From Gaetbulibacter_A aestuarii (GTDB taxonomy: Bacteria; Bacteroidota; Bacteroidia; Flavobacteriales; Flavobacteriaceae), in NCBI RefSeq assembly GCF_039537665.1, contig NZ_BAABAY010000001.1, forward strand, positions 868,001 through 932,000: DNA of 64,000 nt, read 5' to 3'. Positions within the stretch are counted from its first letter, which is position 1. Each line of letters starts with the position of its first letter. The notes below the pieces were generated by a model that did no database searches, was not told the origin of the DNA, and saw nothing but the letters and a program-made list of their open reading frames with translations. Below are positions 43,778 to 53,483 of this stretch, in pieces. Both the position numbers and the translations under genes were made by a program.

Positions 43778-44470
43778 TTAATAGACTATTTCAGTTATGA
43801 TTAATCGCTTAATAAAATAGTCGTTTAAATCGACTTTAGATTCTAACATTCGTTTAGCAATAAATTTTGGGTCAATCGTTCCAGCTGCTTCACGTATATC
43901 AAGATAGTCAACAAGAAAATCCGATTTTTTTGATATTGAATTTAATGCTCTTGAATAACTACCAAAATAATTTATATCAATCCAATTTTTTCGAGATTCG
44001 ATTATTGAATCCTCATTTATTGGTTCTTTATTTAGAAAAGATGATTCTGAAGTACTATAGTCAAAAGTTCCATCTGGCATTAAATATTTCTGCTTGATTT
44101 TTAACATGGGAACATTGCTGTTGCTTAAAGTCAATTTTTCTGGGTTACGTTCAATCCAAATTGAATCTGGAACGCTATAGATTTCTAATCTCAGATTGCT
44201 TTTTTCGAAATATTCTCTGGTGTTTTTCGATATTTTTTTCCAGTATTCCGTTTGTTCTTTTGATAATTCTGTTAAGAATTGTTTATAGGCTTTTTTAGTA
44301 TTTAAATTTGGATATTGCCTTTTTAGGAAGTCAGATTCAAAGTCATTTACGAGATAAGTCAGAGTTTCGCTGTTTTCTTTTCCCAATATCTTTTCAAATT
44401 CTGCTATATCTTTTTCGTTTGAACAACTAAAAGTCAGAAGTAATATTATGATTAAAATGATGAATTTCAT
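43778..44470 (-). CDS. Putative lipoprotein of unknown function
   Basis: 230 residues. Signal peptide MKFIILIIILLLTFSCSNEK (lipobox TFSC). The mature part is helical and charged (NDFESDFLKRQYPNLNTKKA, TEYWKKISKNTREYFEKSNL) with a basic C-terminus. The AT-rich gene and its cassette-like flanks at both ends (43699-43775 and 44552-44601) set it apart from neighbours. No family recognised. Confidence 0.6.
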   Translation of the reverse strand: MKFIILIIILLLTFSCSNEKDIAEFEKILGKENSETLTYLVNDFESDFLKRQYPNLNTKKAYKQFLTELSKEQTEYWKKISKNTREYFEKSNLRLEIYSVPDSIWIERNPEKLTLSNSNVPMLKIKQKYLMPDGTFDYSTSESSFLNKEPINEDSIIESRKNWIDINYFGSYSRALNSISKKSDFLVDYLDIREAAGTIDPKFIAKRMLESKVDLNDYFIKRLIITEIVY

Positions 44471-44551
44471 TGTTCGGTCATATGTTTACCCAACGTTTTG
44501 TGTAAGATTTGTTGCGATTTTAAGTAACCAATTTAGCAAAAAAACTAACCT

Positions 44552-44601
44552 TAGGAAAATCCGCAGGATTTTCCAATAGGCAAGAACCTAGCAATGAATT
44601 T
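44552..44601. repeat. Cassette-like hairpin repeat, copy B (directly downstream of the 44600 gene)
   Basis: GGAAAATCC (44554-44562), loop GCA, GGATTTTCC (44566-44574), then AATAGGCAAGAACCTAGCAATGAATTT ending at the stop codon region of the 44600 gene. Identity to copy A is near complete over the hairpin and the GGCAAGAACC/GCAATGAATTT segment. Confidence 0.7.
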
Positions 44602-45274
44602 ATCCCTTTGTTATTAGCGCTTCACCGTGAAACGGACAGTAATTCCACGAGCCATTCAGCAATTCATTATCTACCGGACAGGTTTTTAAGGGTAGCAAAG
44701 ATCCTATTGGAAATTTCCAAATGAAATTCTTTTTACAATAAGCTAATTGGATCTGTCCTTTGGTAAGCGGATCTGCAAGCCTTTCGTTTGAATCCTTTCT
44801 ATCTGAAAAAACATAAAAATTCATATTCTCCCCTAGTTGCCCCATCATATTTTTTAAAATCGGTTTAAAGGCAGATAATAAATTTTGAATGTTCGGATTT
44901 AAATTATTGGTCTCAATCGGCCTGTAAACAACATTATCTGTATCTATAATCTTAATGGTTTTTGCGATACTATCTGAAGGTGTATATGTAAGGCCTCCAA
45001 AAGGGCCTACTTCACCATCAACAACGGCAAAAATTACATAAGGATCCAGTATTTCTAAAAGTTCTTCTATTTGATCTTCCTGCATCGTCTTTTCACGCTT
45101 AAAAGTAACCTCCCAGAATTCTTTAGGAATCCACCAGGTCAAATTAATTTCACCTGCTTCTGAGTTGGTCTTCTGTATCTCATTAATAAATTTTTCGAAG
45201 TTAACCTCCTGAGAAATTGCCATACTGCAAGTAAGCAAGCCAAGGGTAAATAGTAGTGTGATTTGTTTTTTCAT
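44600..45274 (-). CDS. Secreted hypothetical protein
   Basis: 224 residues. Signal peptide MKKQITLLFTLGLLTCSMAISQ. The mature part has NLTWWIPKEFWEVTFKREKT, IFAVVDGEVGPFGGLTYTPS and a C-terminus with three Cys (CKKNFIWKF, LKTCPVDNELLNGSWNYCPF), where the last resembles a small Cys/His site (C-PFHG). No family recognised. The stop codon abuts copy B of the cassette-like repeat. Confidence 0.6.
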   Translation of the reverse strand: MKKQITLLFTLGLLTCSMAISQEVNFEKFINEIQKTNSEAGEINLTWWIPKEFWEVTFKREKTMQEDQIEELLEILDPYVIFAVVDGEVGPFGGLTYTPSDSIAKTIKIIDTDNVVYRPIETNNLNPNIQNLLSAFKPILKNMMGQLGENMNFYVFSDRKDSNERLADPLTKGQIQLAYCKKNFIWKFPIGSLLPLKTCPVDNELLNGSWNYCPFHGEALITKG

Positions 45275-45309
45275 TTATATTCGAATTTTGGTTAATGTCA
45301 AATACCTTT

Positions 45310-46203
45310 TCAATTTCTTAATTCCGCTATCTGCTGTTTTGCAAATTCTCTGGCTTCTTCGTCGCCAAATTCAACGACCTTTTCATAATATGCGATGGCT
45401 TTTTCCTTGTTACCTTTTTGTCTATATCCAAGGGCAATATTTCCAAGAACGATGTAATCTTGAGGGCTAATTTTTTCAGCACGTAAAAGCACTTCTATAC
45501 CATTGTCGTAATCACCTGTAAGTAAATAGGTTATAGATAAATTAGATAAACTCTCAATGTGATCAGGATAGTATTGTAAAACTTTATTGGCGATTTGCCT
45601 CATGTTTTTAAGGAGTTCGTCATTTCCGGAATTGTATAATTGCAACTGATAGTTCTGAATATCCAGAAGAAACTCTTGCTCTCCACCATCATAACTTAAG
45701 TTGTTAGTCCAGGTCCATTCGTTGTTATTTTTTGCGGAATAATCGATTGTTTTTAAAATTTCGGAGGTGAAATTTTCCCAATCCATAGTTTGCCCGTATA
45801 CATAGATTTTACCAAATCTCATATCGAGTCGGTTTGGGTAAAGGGCAATGCCTTCATCGATTTTTTTCAATCCTTTCAATAATTCTGATTGCTTGTAATG
45901 AATTTGACCTTCTAAATAACCGGCGTTTTGATTGATGCTGTCTTTTATTTCAATACTTTCTCCTTTTGGTTGCTCTTTGGTAAATACGATCCCTTCAACT
46001 CGGGATTTCATGAAATGATAATTGAAGTAACTCGTGAAAAGCTCGGCGTCCTTTGGGTTTATTGACTCCCATTTTTTTAAGGTTTTTAATTGATTTAAAG
46101 TATCATTTGCCTCAAAATAGTTTTGAAATTCCTTCTGATAGTCTTGACTAAATGCTATTTGTGAAATTAAGATCACAAGCAAAGTTTTAAATGTTTTTGT
46201 CAT
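45310..46203 (-). CDS. Secreted TPR-repeat protein
   Basis: 297 residues. Signal peptide MTKTFKTLLVILISQIAFSQ. The mature part is helical with at least two TPR-like units near the C-terminus (SLSNLSITYLLTGDYDNGIE..., VLGNIALGYRQKGNKEKAIA, YYEKVVEFGDEEA). The N-terminal half has DPSYFNYHFMK-type helices and a GKIYVYGQTMDWENF segment. It is exported to periplasm or surface and may act as a binding scaffold. No partner is evident. Confidence 0.75.
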   Translation of the reverse strand: MTKTFKTLLVILISQIAFSQDYQKEFQNYFEANDTLNQLKTLKKWESINPKDAELFTSYFNYHFMKSRVEGIVFTKEQPKGESIEIKDSINQNAGYLEGQIHYKQSELLKGLKKIDEGIALYPNRLDMRFGKIYVYGQTMDWENFTSEILKTIDYSAKNNNEWTWTNNLSYDGGEQEFLLDIQNYQLQLYNSGNDELLKNMRQIANKVLQYYPDHIESLSNLSITYLLTGDYDNGIEVLLRAEKISPQDYIVLGNIALGYRQKGNKEKAIAYYEKVVEFGDEEAREFAKQQIAELRN

Positions 46204-46294
46204 TCTTTTTTTAAAAATGATGCCAAAGGTTTGGCTACGATTTTGTAAGGCCGGCTATTATAAATTATAGACCTGTTCGCAAACCGTTATTTTA

Positions 46295-47266
46295 TTAATT
46301 GGTTGTGCCTATGATTATTAAATTCCTATTAACGTTTGTTGAATTTATTGCTACAACAGAGTTTGTATTCGTTGAAATAGTTGACTTTAAAATGCCTAAA
46401 TATAAATTCAAACGGTTCGAACTTACCAGATTTAGATAAATGCCATTTTTGTAGATGGTATTGCCAAATACGGTTACAAGTCCAAAAGTTTCTCCATTTG
46501 AGGTGTCAGAAACCGTCTGTGTATTCAAATCAATTATGCCTGGTTTTGCGCCACCTAAAGAGCCCGAAACAGGTTGCATTATTGCTAATTCAGAATTGTT
46601 TATAGCAGCTAATCTACTACCATTGATGGAACTTAAATGGGTTACTGATTTATTGTCAAGATCCACTATTAAGAAACCTTCTCCCCAGGTCGAGATATAT
46701 AATTTTGAATTAATTCTTTTCATTGAACTAACTTTATCCTCGTTGAAAGAAATTCCTAATTCAGTTACTGAATTATCTTGAAGGTTAATGCTGATAAGGT
46801 GCTTTGTTGAATTATTCATCAAAACATTTTCAGATAAAATTCCAATGAGATTATTATTGTCCCATGATAGAGCAAAAATTCCTCTTTCTTCTCCATTTAT
46901 TGTTGAAGGTAGAACTAAAGGTATTTTTTGAGTGGTTCCATTTTGCCTATCAAATACCAAAAGATTATTAGTAGGTAAAGGATTATAAATGTATTCAATG
47001 GCATATATTTTATCTGCTGAAGCCGTTATTGAGCTTGTTCCTAAAAAGGTGGCATCACTTTCTTTTTCGATGGCGGCGGTTAAAGTAATAGCTCCGGTAT
47101 TATTGCCTATTTCGAAAACATTACCACGATCAGAAACCGCAATTAATTTAAAGTCATCAGTAATAATTTTGGGTTGCTCTTTAGGCAGTTCTTCACTGGA
47201 ACTGCCACAGGATAGAATTATCAAAAATAGCAGGCTTAAAAGGGCTGGGGATTTCGTCCTTTTCAT
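46295..47266 (-). CDS. Putative lipoprotein with beta-propeller-like repeats
   Basis: 323 residues. Lipobox LSCGS. The mature part holds about six repeated strand units (AVSDRGNVFEIGNNTGAITL, FALSWDNNNLIGILSENV, RINSKLYISTWGEGFLIVDL, LVTVFGNTIYKNGIYLNL), suggesting a beta-propeller fold. It is presumably surface or periplasmic. A degenerate form of the cassette repeat (GTTCGCAAACCG, 46274-46285) may lie after the stop. No function can be assigned. Confidence 0.6.
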   Translation of the reverse strand: MKRTKSPALLSLLFLIILSCGSSSEELPKEQPKIITDDFKLIAVSDRGNVFEIGNNTGAITLTAAIEKESDATFLGTSSITASADKIYAIEYIYNPLPTNNLLVFDRQNGTTQKIPLVLPSTINGEERGIFALSWDNNNLIGILSENVLMNNSTKHLISINLQDNSVTELGISFNEDKVSSMKRINSKLYISTWGEGFLIVDLDNKSVTHLSSINGSRLAAINNSELAIMQPVSGSLGGAKPGIIDLNTQTVSDTSNGETFGLVTVFGNTIYKNGIYLNLVSSNRLNLYLGILKSTISTNTNSVVAINSTNVNRNLIIIGTTN

Positions 47267-47341
47267 AATTGTTTAATGGTTGTAATCTTAACTTGAGGGT
47301 CAATATACTCAAAAAAATCTTACAAAAAAATAAAAATGAAA

Positions 47342-47378
47342 AAGGGTGATGTGAAGCCTATTTCACCAAAACACCCTT
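47342..47378 (-). terminator. Terminator overlapping the stop codon of the 47358 gene
   Basis: On the minus strand AAGGGTG and CACCCTT pair around an inner stem (GTGAA/TTCAC), followed by a long T-rich run. The TAG stop at 47358-47360 lies in the loop. It ends the RND operon transcript. Confidence 0.65.
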
Positions 47379-47753
47379 AACCGCCATTAAAGGAATAGGC
47401 TGTAACGCTTTTTTATTAATAGTGTTCTTACGGAATAGATAGGTTTTATCGAACATTTGATTTCCAATAAAAAAGGAGACCTTGAACTGGTTGTTAAGTG
47501 CAAACAATTCCTCGGTCATCAGTTCGATCTTTGCATAACTTTTTTTAGGAAGTTTATCTAGTTTTTTACGGAAGGTAGCGGTTTTTTTAGTTTCAGAATA
47601 GCCGTTGCTCACAATAAGCACGAGCTCCAGATCTTCCTCCCGATCGTTAATGATATAAGCATTCCAATCGTCAGTATTGTAAACGTCGTTATGCTCGTTC
47701 ACCACAGCGATATAAACCTGGTCCACTTTCGGGATATGAATGTCTTTTTTCAT
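47358..47753 (-). CDS. Conserved hypothetical protein at the end of the RND operon
   Basis: 131 residues, no signal peptide and no hydrophobic span. MKKDIHIPKVDQVYIAVVNE, NAYIINDREEDLELVLIVSN and VSFFIGNQMFDKTYLFRKNT read like an all-beta domain. It lies 18 bp after the outer-membrane component gene and ends in a strong terminator, so it is probably the last gene of the RND operon. Its role is unknown; it is a candidate accessory or regulatory partner. Confidence 0.6.
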   Translation of the reverse strand: MKKDIHIPKVDQVYIAVVNEHNDVYNTDDWNAYIINDREEDLELVLIVSNGYSETKKTATFRKKLDKLPKKSYAKIELMTEELFALNNQFKVSFFIGNQMFDKTYLFRKNTINKKALQPIPLMAVKGVLVK

Positions 47754-47771
47754 AATTATAAAACCAAAAAC

Positions 47772-49187
47772 CTATTGTACACCACCACCTAAAGCTTCAT
47801 ATAAAGTCACGGCGCTCAACAATTGTTGTAGTTTGCTGTCAATTACATTAAGCTCGGCATTCAGAGCACTTTGTCTGGCCGTTAATACATCCAGATAGTT
47901 GGCAAAACCATTTTCCAGCAAGGCTTCGGAATTCTTTTCCGCCTGGCGCAAGGCAACCACTTCATTGTTGCGGTAATCGTATTTTTCTGTTTCAGCTTTA
48001 TAGGTATATAAGGCATTCGATACCTCGTTACCCGCTGTTAAAAGCGTTTTTTTGAAATTTAGTAAGGCTTGTTCCTGTTGTGCTTTGGCTACTTCATACT
48101 GGGTTTTTACCCGACGCTGGTTAAAAATGGGTTGGGTTAAACCACCTACAATATTGGCGAAAAGTGAATTAGCATCAAACAGTTTATCCAGTTCCAGACT
48201 TTGTAATCCACCGGTAGCGTTAATGGTAAGCGATGGATAGAAATTCGCACGCGCTACATTGGTTAGCTCAAAGTTTTGAACCAAATTGAACTCGGCGGCC
48301 TTAACATCCGGGCGATTGGCCAATAACTGTGCAGGAACACCTGCGGTAATATTGGTATCGATATGTTGTGCGCTCAAGGAATCCCGTGCTATGGTTTGCG
48401 CCGGTTTTCCTAATAAAATACTCAATGCATTTTCCGTCTTAAAGATGGCTGTTTCCAGATCTACCTGTAACGCCTTTGCATTATTATATTGGGCGATATT
48501 ACGATCTACCGCTACTTGAGTCACCTGCCCGGCTTTTTTCAAGGCTTTGATGGTCTCTACACTATTTCCCCGGGTTTTTACCGAGGTTCTGGTCACTTTT
48601 AACTGGGCATCTAAAGCCAATAACCGGTAATAGGTACTGGCAATAGTGGAGATCAACCGTGTTTTTACCGCTTGATGTGCGGCTACCGTTTTTAAATAAT
48701 TAGCTCCGGTAGCTCGTTTATTACTGCGGATCTTTCCCCAGATATCAGCTTCCCAAGATAGGTTTGCCGAAGTTTCAAATTGCTCGATAGCCCCGTCGAA
48801 GAACGAACCAAACTGACTGTTTTTTGATAATTCCTGATGGGTCATTGTGGCTTTAGCACTCAAACTTGGTAAATAACCTGCTTTCCCTTGTTTCATATAA
48901 GCCTCCGCAGCGATCATTTGCTGCATGGCGATACGAATATCCAGATTATTTTCTAGCCCTTCGGCGATATATTGCTTTAAATATGAGTCTGTAAACAAGG
49001 TTTCCCAGGGTACACTGGCCATGGAAATACTGTCATTAGGCAACATATCCGTACGATACAGATTTTCGGTGCTATTAAACTCCGGGCGCTCATAATTTTT
49101 TGCCACGAAACAACTGTGTAGTGTTAGGGCTAACACCAACATCAGACCTATTCTGCTTATCACTTTATATTTTGAAATACCTCTCAT
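47772..49187 (-). CDS. RND efflux outer-membrane lipoprotein (TolC/NodT family)
   Basis: 471 residues. Lipobox LTLHSCFVAK. Two OEP domains with helical hairpins (NLDIRIAMQQMIAAEAYMKQ, AANLSWEADIWGKIRSNKRA, RPDVKAAEFNLVQNFELTNV, SLTINATGGLQ and SALNAELNVIDSKLQQLLSA). ANRPDVKAAE and the DIWGK/R motif are standard for CusC/NodT-type factors. It forms the trimeric outer-membrane channel for the RND pump encoded just upstream (gap 5 bp). Confidence 0.92.
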   Translation of the reverse strand: MRGISKYKVISRIGLMLVLALTLHSCFVAKNYERPEFNSTENLYRTDMLPNDSISMASVPWETLFTDSYLKQYIAEGLENNLDIRIAMQQMIAAEAYMKQGKAGYLPSLSAKATMTHQELSKNSQFGSFFDGAIEQFETSANLSWEADIWGKIRSNKRATGANYLKTVAAHQAVKTRLISTIASTYYRLLALDAQLKVTRTSVKTRGNSVETIKALKKAGQVTQVAVDRNIAQYNNAKALQVDLETAIFKTENALSILLGKPAQTIARDSLSAQHIDTNITAGVPAQLLANRPDVKAAEFNLVQNFELTNVARANFYPSLTINATGGLQSLELDKLFDANSLFANIVGGLTQPIFNQRRVKTQYEVAKAQQEQALLNFKKTLLTAGNEVSNALYTYKAETEKYDYRNNEVVALRQAEKNSEALLENGFANYLDVLTARQSALNAELNVIDSKLQQLLSAVTLYEALGGGVQ

Positions 49188-49192
49188 GGTTC

Positions 49193-52100
49193 TTAGTCTT
49201 CAATAGTTTTAATTGGGGCTTTGGTTGATACTTTTTCATGTACCCATTGGAATGCCACGAACAACATCGGGATCACGAAAATACCTGATAAGGTTCCAAC
49301 GAGTAATCCACCTACGGCACCTGTACCAATGGAGCGGTTTCCTAATGATCCCACACCTTTGGCTAATACCAACGGCATTAATCCGATGATAAAAGCGAAG
49401 GAGGTCATCAATATAGGACGTAATCTTGCTTTGGCACCATCGATACTGGCTTGTAATATACTTTCATGCTGTTTCATTCTGCGCTGACGTGCAATTTCAA
49501 CGATCAGAATTGCATTCTTCGCAAGTAATCCAATCAACATGATCAGTGCAATCTGGAAGTAAATATTGTTTTCTAGTCCCATTAGTTTCGCACTCAAATA
49601 TGCTCCAAACACACCCAAGGGTAATGACAGAATCACCGCTAATGGCAGGATATAACTTTCATATTGCGCACAGAGCAGGAAGTACACAAACAAAATACTC
49701 AATATTAAAATAAATGTTGTTTGATTACCTGCTTTAACCTCTTCAAGGCTTAAGCCGGAATAGGCCACGGTATAGTTGTTTGGCAGTTTGGACGCTTCTT
49801 CATCGATCACCCGAATAGCATCTCCGGTACTAAAGCCGGGATTAGTGGCTCCGGTGATTTTTGTTGAATTGAATAAATTGAATCGGGTTACCGATTGCGG
49901 TCCGTAAACGCGTTTTAAATTCACAAATTGCGTAATGGGCGCCATGGCTCCGGATCCGGTGCGCACATACATGCTGTTCAAAGATTCCGGGTCGGTACGA
50001 TCTTCCGGTAACGATTGAATATATACACGGAATTGTTTTCCGAAGCGTTCAAAATCTGAAGCATACACGCCACCTATATAGCCTTGCAAGGTTGAAAAAA
50101 TACTATTAATAGGAACGCCTTTCTCTTTAGCCAGGGGCACATTGACTTCCATTTCATATTGCGGATAGTTCGTGTTGAACGAAGACTGCGCATATTGTAT
50201 TTCCGGATGCTTCATCAAAGCACCAATGAACTGTTTATTGGCAGCATCAAGATCTTTGAAACTTCCTCCGAAACGGTCCAATAAGTTCACCTCAAATCCG
50301 GCCGAGTTACCAAAACCGCGGATACTCGGTGGTGCGAAGAAAATAATATTCGCATTCGGAATGGTAGCTGCTACACCAAATAAGCGTTTTGTAATGGCAT
50401 CAGTAGATAGAGAATCCGCTTCACGCTCACTCCAATCTTTTAATTTAACAAAACCCATAGCATAGTTACTTCCGGAACCACTAATTAAACTTCGCCCGCG
50501 AATGAACGACATATCTTCAACACCCGGAACCGGAACGATCTTTTTATACAGATCATGCGTCACCTCACTGGTTCGGTCTAAGGAAGCTCCCGGCGGTAAT
50601 TCGATATTCGTAAAAATGATACCACGATCTTCATTAGGAACAAATCCTTTAGGAATGGAATTCGACGTCCAGAAAATCCCAACTAAAGCCAAAATCAAAA
50701 ATCCGATAGGGATCCATTTCTTGCGATTCAAGAACTGTAAGGAATGTCCGTATTTGTTCACCGTAGCATTAAAGCCACGGTTGAAAGCCACGGAAAAGCG
50801 TTTGAAAAAGCCTTTATTGGCCAGTGAATCTTCGTCATGAGGTTTTAAGAACAGAGCACAAAGCGCCGGACTTAATGTTAAGGCATTTACCGCAGAAATT
50901 AATATCGCAATAATAAGCGTTACCCCAAACTGGTTGTAGAATACGCCGGTTGGACCTTCAATAAAGGTTACAGGAACAAATACCGCAGCCATCACCAGAG
51001 TTATCGAGATGATCGCTCCAGATATTTCATGCATGGCTTGTATGGTAGCCTTCTCTGCATCCTTCTCACCTTGATCGATCTTTGCATGCACAGCTTCTAC
51101 CACTACAATAGCATCATCCACTACAATACCAATGGCCAGAACTAATGCGAATAAGGTTAAGAGGTTGATGGAATACCCAAACAAATTCAGGAAGAAGAAA
51201 GTACCAATGATCGAGACCGGTACGGCTATCGCCGGAATAAGGGTCGATCGGAAATCCTGTAGAAATATGAATACCACAAGGAACACCAGCAGGAAGGCTT
51301 CCATAAGGGTAGATACCACTTTTTCAATAGAGGCTGATAAGAACAAACTGGTATCATAAGGAATGAAAATATGCAGGCCTTTCGGGAGATCTTTTTCTAT
51401 TCTTGACAAAGCCGATTTAACGTTCTCTATGATCTCCTGAGCGTTCGATCCTTTGGTTTGAAAAATACCCATGAATACGGCAGGATGTCCTAAACTTACA
51501 GCATTTGAATCATACGATTGGGCGTCTAGTTCAATATCTGCAATATCATTCAAGCGCAGGAACTGACCGTTATCAAGGGCCTTGATGATGATATCTGAAT
51601 ATTGTTTTTCCGTTTGAAAACGACCTTTGTAACGGATCACATATGAAAACGCTTCGCCATTATTTTCTCCCAATGATCCGGCAGAAGCTTCCAGGTTCTG
51701 CTCGCGCAACGCCGCTGTTACGTCTGAAGGAATCAAATTATAGGTTGCTAATTTTTCAGGTTTTAACCAGATACGCATTGCGTAATCCTGTTGCGAGAAC
51801 ACACCCACATTACCAATACCATTGATCCGCTGTAATTCAGGAACCACATTTATTTTCAAATAATTTTGAATAAAGGTGGCGTCGTAAGTATCCGTGGTTG
51901 AATATAAAGACAAAAACATCAAGGCACTGGTTTCCTCTTTTTGCGTCAGGATCCCACCTTGTTTCACCTCTTGAGGTAAAAATGGATTAGCACGAGCAAC
52001 ACGATTCTGAACGTTTACAGCTGCAATATCGGGGTCTACGTTCTGATCAAAATATACGGTAATATTGGCGCTCCCGTCGTTAGAGGCCGATGAGGTAATA

Positions 52101-52330
52101 TAGGTCATGCCCTGTACCCCGTTGATCTGTTCTTCAATAGGAACCACCACACTTTTTAGTACAGTTTCGGCATTGGCACCCGGATAACTGGCACGCACCT
52201 GAATGGTTGGTGGCGCAATGTCAGGGTATTGCTCAATGGGTAGGGTCGAGATACTTATAAACCCCAGCATCAATATAATTATGGAAATGACTGTAGAAAG
52301 TACAGGTCTTTCAATAAATTTCTTTAACAT
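49193..52330 (-). CDS. RND efflux permease (HAE1 / AcrB family)
   Basis: 1045 residues, the normal length. The first helix is MLKKFIERPVLSTVISIIIL, then GVQGMTYITSSASNDG (pore/porter). The proton relay appears as ALVLAIGIVVDDAIVVVEAV (helix 4 Asp pair) and the GLLAKNAILIVEIARQRR Lys in helix 10. The late LRPILMTSFAFIIGLMPLVL is typical of HAE1 drug exporters rather than heavy-metal CusA types. It is the central pump of the operon. Drug spectrum cannot be predicted. Confidence 0.95.
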   Translation of the reverse strand: MLKKFIERPVLSTVISIIILMLGFISISTLPIEQYPDIAPPTIQVRASYPGANAETVLKSVVVPIEEQINGVQGMTYITSSASNDGSANITVYFDQNVDPDIAAVNVQNRVARANPFLPQEVKQGGILTQKEETSALMFLSLYSTTDTYDATFIQNYLKINVVPELQRINGIGNVGVFSQQDYAMRIWLKPEKLATYNLIPSDVTAALREQNLEASAGSLGENNGEAFSYVIRYKGRFQTEKQYSDIIIKALDNGQFLRLNDIADIELDAQSYDSNAVSLGHPAVFMGIFQTKGSNAQEIIENVKSALSRIEKDLPKGLHIFIPYDTSLFLSASIEKVVSTLMEAFLLVFLVVFIFLQDFRSTLIPAIAVPVSIIGTFFFLNLFGYSINLLTLFALVLAIGIVVDDAIVVVEAVHAKIDQGEKDAEKATIQAMHEISGAIISITLVMAAVFVPVTFIEGPTGVFYNQFGVTLIIAILISAVNALTLSPALCALFLKPHDEDSLANKGFFKRFSVAFNRGFNATVNKYGHSLQFLNRKKWIPIGFLILALVGIFWTSNSIPKGFVPNEDRGIIFTNIELPPGASLDRTSEVTHDLYKKIVPVPGVEDMSFIRGRSLISGSGSNYAMGFVKLKDWSEREADSLSTDAITKRLFGVAATIPNANIIFFAPPSIRGFGNSAGFEVNLLDRFGGSFKDLDAANKQFIGALMKHPEIQYAQSSFNTNYPQYEMEVNVPLAKEKGVPINSIFSTLQGYIGGVYASDFERFGKQFRVYIQSLPEDRTDPESLNSMYVRTGSGAMAPITQFVNLKRVYGPQSVTRFNLFNSTKITGATNPGFSTGDAIRVIDEEASKLPNNYTVAYSGLSLEEVKAGNQTTFILILSILFVYFLLCAQYESYILPLAVILSLPLGVFGAYLSAKLMGLENNIYFQIALIMLIGLLAKNAILIVEIARQRRMKQHESILQASIDGAKARLRPILMTSFAFIIGLMPLVLAKGVGSLGNRSIGTGAVGGLLVGTLSGIFVIPMLFVAFQWVHEKVSTKAPIKTIED

Positions 52331-52343
52331 AGGATATAAGTTT

Positions 52344-53477
52344 CTAGTTTCTGAATAAGGTTTTGATCGGCTTTACGATGCTATCATAAGCCGTTTGCTG
52401 AGGCGTAATGGGCATTTCACTGCGTAATTTACCAACACCATTGGCTACAATGGTATCCGAATTTTTAAGGCCGGATGCAACCACGTAAAGATTGTCGATG
52501 TCGGCTTTCACCTTAATTACCGCGGCGCTAACCGTGTTGTCCGGTTTTAATTTGTAAACCAGGATTTTGTTTTGCTCTTCAAAGGTTGCCGCTTGTGGGA
52601 TCACCACCGCATCTTTATAGGTGGTAGGAATTCTAATAGTACCACTGTTTCCGTTGGTAAGCAACTGATTAGGATTGTCAAAAACAGCTCTGAAGTTTAC
52701 CGTTCCGGTTTCATTATTCAATTGTGCTGAAGCTGTTTGAATAGTGCCTTCCTCTGAATAGGTTTCACCATTAGCAAGGATCAATTGTACTTTCGGGAAG
52801 TTCTTGATCTTTTCATCCAGGGTTTTTCCGGGCGTTTTCTGTAAGAAGTCCAGATAACTTATCTCGTTCATGCTAAAAAAAGCATAAACCTGACTGATAT
52901 CGCTAACCATGGTTAAAGGGGTGGGATCGTTCGGTCCGATCAAAGCGCCTTGTCTAAAATTTATTGTCCCCACATAACCATCAACCGGACTCTTTACAGT
53001 AGCGTAATCGATATTCGCTATGATACTGTTGTAATTAGCTTTCGCCTGAGCGAGATTGGCTTTAGCGGTTTCCAATTGTACTGCACTTATAATGTTTTGA
53101 TCTACTAAAGGCTTTATTTTATCAACTTCTACCTGAGCTACATTAACTCGTGCTTTGGCGGCGTCGGCATCCTGACTCAATGCCTGGGTCTCTAATTTAA
53201 AAAGGGTCTGACCTTTGCGGACAGGCTGTCCTTCGTCTACCAGCACGTTCTTTACATAACCGGAAACTTTGGCACGAACGGCACTACTCACGATCCCTTC
53301 AATATGTGTAGGATACGATTCAAAACCTGTAATCGTTTTGGGTTGTAATACCGCTACCGGAAAAGAGGCCGGGGGGCGGTTAGCCTGCCCACCAGAATTG
53401 GCATTGTCTTTACAATTAAAGAACAACAAGCTTATTAAGCCGGCCGCCAAAAGGGGAATTAAGTACTTCTTTTTCAT
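52344..53477 (-). CDS. RND membrane-fusion (periplasmic adaptor) lipoprotein
   Basis: 377 residues. The N-terminal signal peptide ends LLFFNCKDN (lipobox). Then come the beta-barrel/lipoyl motif SAVRAKVSGYVKNVLVDEGQ, the helical hairpin (QDADAAKARVNVAQVEVDKI, AVQLETAKANLAQAKANYNS), VKSPVDGYVGTINFRQGALI, and the C-terminal MP domain. It connects the AcrB-like pump to the outer-membrane channel. It lies 13 bp upstream of the pump gene and 6 bp after the regulator gene, all co-directional. Confidence 0.93.
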   Translation of the reverse strand: MKKKYLIPLLAAGLISLLFFNCKDNANSGGQANRPPASFPVAVLQPKTITGFESYPTHIEGIVSSAVRAKVSGYVKNVLVDEGQPVRKGQTLFKLETQALSQDADAAKARVNVAQVEVDKIKPLVDQNIISAVQLETAKANLAQAKANYNSIIANIDYATVKSPVDGYVGTINFRQGALIGPNDPTPLTMVSDISQVYAFFSMNEISYLDFLQKTPGKTLDEKIKNFPKVQLILANGETYSEEGTIQTASAQLNNETGTVNFRAVFDNPNQLLTNGNSGTIRIPTTYKDAVVIPQAATFEEQNKILVYKLKPDNTVSAAVIKVKADIDNLYVVASGLKNSDTIVANGVGKLRSEMPITPQQTAYDSIVKPIKTLFRN

Positions 53478-53483
53478 AGGGAG

